A stretch of 64,000 nt of DNA, taken from positions 1 to 64,000 of the forward strand of contig JBEEGH010000006.1 in assembly GCA_041166745.1 (NCBI GenBank). The letters are read 5' to 3'. Of this stretch, positions 58,586-64,000 are shown piece after piece (within the stretch, counting starts at the first letter, position 1; each line of letters starts with the position of its first letter). A program made the translations under genes and the position numbers. The notes beneath the pieces are model-generated. The model did not search any database. It was not told the origin of the DNA and saw nothing but the letters and a program-made list of their open reading frames with translations. This stretch comes from DASUCS01 sp041166745 (lineage in GTDB: Bacteria > Actinomycetota > Acidimicrobiia > Acidimicrobiales > JACDCH01).

Positions 58586-60382
58586 GTGGGGTGGGTGTTA
58601 GGCGTCGATCTTGGGACGACATTCACTGCCGCGGCGGCGTGGAGAGATGGACGGGCGGAGATCATTTCGCTCGGCACGCACACTGCGGCGGTGCCGTCTG
58701 TCGTGCTCTTCCGCGAGGACGGCTCGACGATGTTCGGCGACGCCGCCGAGCTCCGGTCGGTCACCGAGCCCGAACGAGTGGCCCGTGAATTCAAGCGGCG
58801 GGTGGGTGACAGCACGCCGCTGATGATCGGCGGCTCGCCCCGGTCGCCCGAGTCGGTGATGGCCGTGCTGCTGCGAGCCGTCGTCGACGCCTCGATCCAA
58901 CTCGAGGGCTCGAGGCCCGACCGCATCGCCGTGACGCACCCCGCCAGCTGGGGCGAGTACAAGCTCGACGTGCTGCGCCAGGCGATTCATCTCGCCGACC
59001 TGGGAGTCGAGACCGAGCTGGTGCCCGAGCCGGTGGCCGCCGCGGTGCACTACGCCATGCTGCAGCGGGTCGAGCTCCACGACTTCGTCGCCGTGTACGA
59101 CCTCGGCGGCGGCACGTTCGACGCCGCCGTCGTGCGCCGGACGGCCGATGGCTTCGATCTCTACGGCAAGCCGGAGGGCATCGAACGCCTCGGCGGGATC
59201 GATGTCGACGCCGCAGTGTTCAGCCACGTGCAGTCGTCGCTGGGCTTGCAGCTCGACACCCTCGACCGAGACGACCCGGCCGTGATGTCGGCGTTCGCCC
59301 GGTTGCGATCTGATTGTGTCGCGGCCAAGGAAGCGCTGTCGTCCGACACCGACGCGGTGATCCCGGTGATGCTGCCCGGGCTGGCCACCGAGGTGCGCAT
59401 CACCCGAAGCGAGCTCGAGACAATGATCCGGCCGGCGATTCGCGACACCATTGTCGCGCTCCGCAGGGCGATCACTTCCGGCGGGCTCGTGCCGGAGCAC
59501 CTGGCGCGCGTCCTGCTCGTCGGTGGTTCGTCGCGCATCCCGCTCGTCGGCGAGATGGTGAACGCCGACCTCGCCCGTCCGATCGCGCTCGACACGCACC
59601 CCAAACACGCGGTCGCTCTCGGCGCCGCGCTCACTGCCGCGCCCGAACCCGTACCGGTGACGGCCGCGCCCGCGTTCGCGCCGCCGCTCCAACCGCCTAC
59701 GCCACTACCCCCACCGCTGCTCTCGACCCAACCGTTCCCGTACACCCCATCGCCGTCTCCGCCCTCGACGGCGAGAGGGGTCTCGCCCGCGCTCATCGCC
59801 GCGCTCGCGGCGCTGGTCCTCGCCCTCGGCGGAGTCGGTTACGCGGTCACGCAGTCCGGTGGCAGTTCTCGCGCGACCACCACGACGACCGACAGCTCGC
59901 CGGAGGACACGACCACGACGACCGACAGTTTCTCGGATCTGACCGCACTCGAGGACAGCGACGCCCAATTCGCGGCCGAGCACCTCATGTCCACGCTCCT
60001 CACGTTCGGACCGGACGACGTCGAAAGCGTGCAGAGCTCCATGCTCGAGCTCACGACCGGGAACTTCAGCGATCAGATCAGTTCGGACAACACCAGCTTC
60101 GTGCAGTCGGTGCAGGACAACCAGACCTTCTCGATCCCGACGGTGGGGGATTCCACCGTGCGCAGCAACGATGGCTTCACCGCGGTGGTGGAGGTTCCCG
60201 TCCAGATCGATCTCGAGGATCTCGAGGGCAACAGCAGCAGCGAGCTCCGCGACGCGACCTTTCTCGTCATCCTCGTGAACGTCGACGATCAGTTCTTGGC
60301 GGCAGAAATCGTCGACTGCACCGATGGCAGCTCGTCGTCGGCCACGGACTTCCCGGATCTCGGGTCGGACGCCTCTTGTTGA
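58586..60382 (+). CDS. Hsp70-like ATPase fused to TM helix and extracytoplasmic domain
   Basis: 598 aa from GTG at 58586. The actin-like ATPase is complete: VLGVDLGTTFTAAAAW (phosphate 1), VYDLGGGTFDAAVVRR (phosphate 2) and RVLLVGGSSRIPLV (adenosine). The DnaK substrate-binding domain is missing. Instead a Pro-rich linker (about 355-385) leads to one TM helix (LIAALAALVLALGGVGYAV) and an extracytoplasmic domain of about 175 residues rich in Thr, Ser and Asp with two Cys. It may couple ATP-driven action in the cytoplasm to a signal or load outside. Divergent from and likely functionally linked to the dynamin pair. Confidence 0.88.
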   Translation: MGWVLGVDLGTTFTAAAAWRDGRAEIISLGTHTAAVPSVVLFREDGSTMFGDAAELRSVTEPERVAREFKRRVGDSTPLMIGGSPRSPESVMAVLLRAVVDASIQLEGSRPDRIAVTHPASWGEYKLDVLRQAIHLADLGVETELVPEPVAAAVHYAMLQRVELHDFVAVYDLGGGTFDAAVVRRTADGFDLYGKPEGIERLGGIDVDAAVFSHVQSSLGLQLDTLDRDDPAVMSAFARLRSDCVAAKEALSSDTDAVIPVMLPGLATEVRITRSELETMIRPAIRDTIVALRRAITSGGLVPEHLARVLLVGGSSRIPLVGEMVNADLARPIALDTHPKHAVALGAALTAAPEPVPVTAAPAFAPPLQPPTPLPPPLLSTQPFPYTPSPSPPSTARGVSPALIAALAALVLALGGVGYAVTQSGGSSRATTTTTDSSPEDTTTTTDSFSDLTALEDSDAQFAAEHLMSTLLTFGPDDVESVQSSMLELTTGNFSDQISSDNTSFVQSVQDNQTFSIPTVGDSTVRSNDGFTAVVEVPVQIDLEDLEGNSSSELRDATFLVILVNVDDQFLAAEIVDCTDGSSSSATDFPDLGSDASC

Positions 60383-60417
60383 CAGGGGGCCCTCCCGCCC
60401 CGTAGGTGTGGAGCTTC

Positions 60418-63030
60418 GTGGCCAAACCCCTCGTCATCGTCGAATCGCCCGCCAAGGCCCGCACCATCGCGGGCTTTCTCGGCCGCGATTTCACGGTGCT
60501 GGCCTCGATGGGCCACGTCCGTGACCTGCCCAGCAAGGGTTTGAGCGTCGATACCGAAAATGGGTTCAAGGTCGACTACGAGGTCCACGCCAGCAAGAAG
60601 AACGTCATCAAAGAGCTCCGAGATGCGCTGAAGGATGCCGACGAGCTGTATCTCGCGACCGACGAGGACCGTGAGGGTGAGGCCATCTCGTGGCACCTGC
60701 TCGAGGTCCTCAAGCCCAAGGTGCCGGTGAAGCGGATGGTCTTCCACGAGATCACCCAGGGCGCGATCGACGATGCCATCGCCAACTGGCGTGAGGTCGA
60801 CTACGGCCTCGTCGACGCCCAGGAGAGTCGCCGCATCGTCGACCGCCTCTTCGGCTACCCGGTGTCGGAGGTGTGCTGGCGCAAGATTCGAACGGGCCTG
60901 TCCGCGGGCCGTGTGCAGTCGCCCGCCGTCCGTCTCGTCGTCGAGCGCGAGCGAGAGCGCATGGCGTTCGTCGCCGCCGCGTACTGGGACTTGGAAGCCG
61001 CCTTCCCGACGGAACCGCAGTTCACCGCTGGACTGGTTGCGGTCGGCGAGCAGAAGGTCGCGGAAGGCAAGGACTTCGACTCGTTCGGCCAGCTCAAGCG
61101 GGCCGACGACGTCGTCGTCCTCGATGAGGCCGCCGCTCGCGGGCTGGCCGAACGCCTCGACGGCGCGGACTTCAGCGTTCGCAGCGTCGACACGAAGCCG
61201 TACACATCGAGACCGAAGCCGCCGTTCATCACGTCGACGTTGCAGCAGGTCGGTGGCAGCCGACTGCGCATGAGCGCGCAACAGGTGATGCGGGTCGCGC
61301 AGGGACTGTATGAGCGGGGCTACATCACGTACATGCGAACCGACTCGACGACGCTCTCGGCTACCGCGCTCTCCGCTGCTCGTCAGCAGATCGAGCAGCT
61401 GTTCGGGCGCGACTACGTCCCCGATGCGCCGCGCACGTACGCCAGCAAGTCGAAGAACGCGCAGGAGGCCCACGAGGCGATCCGGCCGGCGGGCGAGACC
61501 TTCCGCACGCCCGATCAGCTGCGCAGCGAGTTGAGCGGCGACGATCTTCGGCTCTACGAGCTCATCTGGCAGCGGACGATGGCGTCGCAGATGCCCGATG
61601 CCCGCGGCTCGACGGTCACGGCGCGCATCGTGGCGAGGACGAACGCCGACGAGCTCACCGAATGGACGGCATCGGGCCGCACGATCACGTTCCCCGGTTA
61701 TCTCGCGGTCTACGGCTTCGGGGGCGACGACGCCGAAGCCGACGGCGACACGTCGGCGAAGCTTCCCGATCTCACCGAAGGCCTGACGCTCCCTGGTCCG
61801 GCGATCGAGGCGCAAGGCCACAGCACGCAGCCACCGCCGCGTTACACGGAGGCCACGCTCGTGCGTGCGCTCGAGGAGAAGGGCATCGGCCGGCCGTCGA
61901 CGTACGCGTCGATCATGACCACGATCCAAGATCGCGGTTACGTGTGGAAGCGCGGCCAGGCGCTCGTGCCGACGACCGACGCGTTCGCCGTCGTGAACTT
62001 GCTCGAGCAGCACTTCACCGACCTCGTGAACTACGACTTCACCGCCCACATGGAAGACGATCTCGACGAGATCGCCGGCGGCCGTGAGCAACGCGAGCCG
62101 TGGCTGGGCAAGTTCTGGTTCGGCAACGGCACGCCGGGCGTCAAGACGCTGTGCGCGCAGGCACTCGAGCAAGCCGACCCCGCGGCGATCAACGCCATCC
62201 CCATCGGGGTCGACGAGAACGGCGAGCTCATCGTCGTGCGCAACGGCAAGTACGGCCCGTACGTGAAGCGCGGCGACGACACCGCGTCGCTCCCCGACGA
62301 CATCGCCCTCGACGAGCTCACGATCGATCGGGCGGTCGAGCTGCTCAATGCGCCGAAGGGCGACGAGCCGATCGGCACCGACCCGGCCTCCGGTCTGCCG
62401 GTCTACGCGAAGAACGGCCGCTTCGGCCCGTACGTGCAGCTCGGCGACGCCGACACGCTGCCCGAGAAGCAGAAGCCGAAGATGGAGTCGCTGCTCGCCA
62501 GCATGTCGCTCACCGAGATCACCCTCGACGACGCTCTCAAGCTGCTGTCGCTGCCGCGCGTCGTCGGAGCTGACGACGACGGCATCGAGGTCACCGCGTT
62601 GAACGGGCGATACGGGCCGTACATCAAGAAGGGCGACGAGACCCGCAGCCTCGAGTCAGAGGAGCAGATCTTCACGGTCACGCTGGAAGCGGCCCGCGCA
62701 CTGCTGGCCCAACCCAAGCAGTACGGCCGCCGCAACGCGAAGCCGGCGGCGCCGTTGCGCGAGCTCGGCAACGACCCCGTATCCGGGCAGCCCGTCGTCG
62801 TCAAAGACGGTCGCTTCGGTCCGTACGTCACCGACGGTGAGGTGAACGCGTCGCTGCGCAAGGGCGACGTCGTCGAAGGCATCACGATCGAGCGAGCCGC
62901 GGAGCTGCTCCAGATCCGACGCGAGACCGCGCCCAAGAAACCCAAGCGCGCCGCCGCCAAGAAGAAGGCCCCAGCGAAGAAGAAGGCCCCGGCAAAGAAG
63001 AAGGCGGCCGCCAAGAAGAAGGCCGATTGA
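60418..63030 (+). CDS. topA: DNA topoisomerase I
   Basis: 870 aa; GTG at 60418 is preferred because GGAG lies five bases upstream and the protein then begins AKPLVIVESPAKARTI; GTG at 60406 would add four residues. TOPRIM Glu9 and TDEDREGEAISW (81-92), catalytic Tyr305 in GYITYMRTDS, and the type IA core are intact. The C-terminus has four GRFGPYV-type repeats instead of zinc fingers and a Lys/Ala-rich tail, the actinobacterial form. It relaxes negative supercoils. Likely co-transcribed with the following MFS gene. Confidence 0.97.
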   Translation: MAKPLVIVESPAKARTIAGFLGRDFTVLASMGHVRDLPSKGLSVDTENGFKVDYEVHASKKNVIKELRDALKDADELYLATDEDREGEAISWHLLEVLKPKVPVKRMVFHEITQGAIDDAIANWREVDYGLVDAQESRRIVDRLFGYPVSEVCWRKIRTGLSAGRVQSPAVRLVVERERERMAFVAAAYWDLEAAFPTEPQFTAGLVAVGEQKVAEGKDFDSFGQLKRADDVVVLDEAAARGLAERLDGADFSVRSVDTKPYTSRPKPPFITSTLQQVGGSRLRMSAQQVMRVAQGLYERGYITYMRTDSTTLSATALSAARQQIEQLFGRDYVPDAPRTYASKSKNAQEAHEAIRPAGETFRTPDQLRSELSGDDLRLYELIWQRTMASQMPDARGSTVTARIVARTNADELTEWTASGRTITFPGYLAVYGFGGDDAEADGDTSAKLPDLTEGLTLPGPAIEAQGHSTQPPPRYTEATLVRALEEKGIGRPSTYASIMTTIQDRGYVWKRGQALVPTTDAFAVVNLLEQHFTDLVNYDFTAHMEDDLDEIAGGREQREPWLGKFWFGNGTPGVKTLCAQALEQADPAAINAIPIGVDENGELIVVRNGKYGPYVKRGDDTASLPDDIALDELTIDRAVELLNAPKGDEPIGTDPASGLPVYAKNGRFGPYVQLGDADTLPEKQKPKMESLLASMSLTEITLDDALKLLSLPRVVGADDDGIEVTALNGRYGPYIKKGDETRSLESEEQIFTVTLEAARALLAQPKQYGRRNAKPAAPLRELGNDPVSGQPVVVKDGRFGPYVTDGEVNASLRKGDVVEGITIERAAELLQIRRETAPKKPKRAAAKKKAPAKKKAPAKKKAAAKKKAD

Positions 63031-63078
63031 CGGAACGGTCATCTGGGGGCACTCCGGTCGATCACTAATCTGAATTTC

Positions 63079-64000
63079 GTGGTGGAGCCGGCCTCTGAGC
63101 GACACGAGGTCGAGGAGACCGAACCGGACGTACCGGTGGTCGCCTTTCCTCCGCTGGTCGAGGAACCCGTCGTCGTCGTCGAGCAAGCCGCGCTGCACGT
63201 GCGGCTCTTCGGGACCCACGCCTTCTTTCGGCTATGGCTGGCGCAGGTGGTGTCCGCCCTCGGCGACTGGCTCGGGTTCCTGGCCATCACCATCCTCGCG
63301 GCGTCGCTCGGCAGCGGCACGGGAGGGGCAGCCGTCGGCCTCGTGATGTCGGCGCGCATCATCCCGGGCTTCTTCCTCGCTCCGGTCGCGGGGGTGATGC
63401 TCGATCGCTGGGACCGCAAGAAGGTGATGGTGGTGTGCGACCTCGGGCGGGCGGCCGTCATCGCCACGCTGCCGTTCGTCCACAGCGTGACCGGACTCGT
63501 CCTCGCGTCGCTGGTGCTCGAAGTCTTCACGTTGTTGTGGTCGCCGGCCAAAGAGGCGTCCGTGCCGAACATCGTGCCGAGCGACCGCCTCACGTCGGCC
63601 AACTCGCTGTCGCTGGCGGCGGCCTACGGCACCTTCCCCATCGCCGCCATCTTCTTCGCGTTGCTCGCCCAGCTGGCCAAATGGCTCGGGGGCATCGACG
63701 CCCTCGACTTCTTCCAGACCGACCAGACGGCGCTGGCGTTCTACGTCGACATGGCCACGTTCCTCACATCGGCCTTCCTGATCTCGACGCTCGCGTTGCC
63801 CGACGCCGCCCGGCGCGCCAAGAAGAAGGTGAACGGCGACACCGGCAAGCGGATCAACCTCACCCAGACGTTCCAAGAGCTCAAGGAGGGCTGGCAGTTC
63901 ATCTTCCTGAACCCCGTCGTGCGATCGGTCAACCTCGGCCTCGCCACCGGCCTCATCGGCGGCGGCATGCTCGTGCCACTCGGCTCGATCTTCGCGACCG
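63079..64000 (+). CDS. MFS transporter, 3' end outside window
   Basis: At least 307 codons from GTG at 63079 (second GTG follows). A 40-residue acidic/Val-rich N-terminus precedes helices: FFRLWLAQVVSALGDWLGFLA, then motif A-like MLDRWDRKKVMV. The pattern matches MFS drug/efflux-type proteins of the MFS_3/enterobactin-exporter-like group that commonly follow topA and precede tmk in actinobacteria. Truncated by the window, so substrate unknown. Confidence 0.85.
   Translation, partial: MVEPASERHEVEETEPDVPVVAFPPLVEEPVVVVEQAALHVRLFGTHAFFRLWLAQVVSALGDWLGFLAITILAASLGSGTGGAAVGLVMSARIIPGFFLAPVAGVMLDRWDRKKVMVVCDLGRAAVIATLPFVHSVTGLVLASLVLEVFTLLWSPAKEASVPNIVPSDRLTSANSLSLAAAYGTFPIAAIFFALLAQLAKWLGGIDALDFFQTDQTALAFYVDMATFLTSAFLISTLALPDAARRAKKKVNGDTGKRINLTQTFQELKEGWQFIFLNPVVRSVNLGLATGLIGGGMLVPLGSIFAT

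Overview
The window is 64 kb of high-GC DNA, dense with genes, many of them overlapping at start and stop (ATGA or GTGA junctions). It looks like the chromosome of an actinobacterium. Supporting signs are a lysine-tailed topA followed by an MFS gene, a primary-type sigma factor, IniA/IniC-like dynamins, class III cyclase/STAND/LuxR regulators, an F420-type PPOX flavoprotein, a class E sortase and frequent GTG/TTG starts. The gene set resembles Acidimicrobiia (Ilumatobacter-like), but that placement is inference. No rRNA, transposase, prophage or CRISPR array was seen, and no gene-free stretch exceeds 300 bases.

Layout. 1-3.5 kb: 5' part of a GT4 glycosyltransferase, a ferritin-like diiron protein with a coupled unknown gene, a polytopic membrane protein and an ABM monooxygenase. 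3.8-12.4 kb: sigma factor, an LPRTG surface protein, a FAD oxidoreductase divergent from a PPOX protein, a membrane protein with an amidoligase-like N-terminus, and a sugar-porter-type MFS gene with a coupled membrane protein. 12.4-20.3 kb (minus strand): carbohydrate block of GH63-like glucosidase, histidine phosphatase, pgi, gnd and an amylo-alpha-1,6-glucosidase. 20.4 kb: a selenocysteine tRNA gene. 20.5-30.7 kb: a lone cyclic-nucleotide-binding protein divergent from two tandem cyclase-STAND-LuxR proteins, followed by a propeller-like protein, an NTF2-like protein and a LolA-like protein.

30.7-37 kb: a glycine-rich membrane protein sharing a module with the 8.5-10.4 kb protein, then an ECF sigma factor, a membrane partner and TadE/TadG-like genes. 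37-44 kb: a frameshifted shikimate-kinase-like gene, a His-rich membrane protein, a sterol-desaturase-family protein, an SGNH hydrolase, an arsenic module (arsI, arsR, aquaporin) around a clear operator, a MerR regulator and a HAD phosphatase. 44-50 kb: a compact Tad pilus locus (CpaE-like, TadA, fused TadB/TadC, DUF4244 pilin, TadE) running into a class E sortase and an FN3 surface protein. 50-64 kb: an MrfA-type helicase, a STAS/RsbW pair, a lipoprotein, fatty-acid genes, two dynamin-like GTPases divergent from a membrane-anchored Hsp70, topA and a truncated MFS gene.

The least explained items are: (i) the roughly 120-residue module shared by the membrane proteins at 8462-10411 and 30755-32170; (ii) the cyclase/STAND/LuxR tandem facing a cyclic-nucleotide-binding protein over a shared intergenic region with twin palindromes; (iii) the transmembrane Hsp70 with two dynamins; and (iv) selC with no visible selenoprotein nearby.
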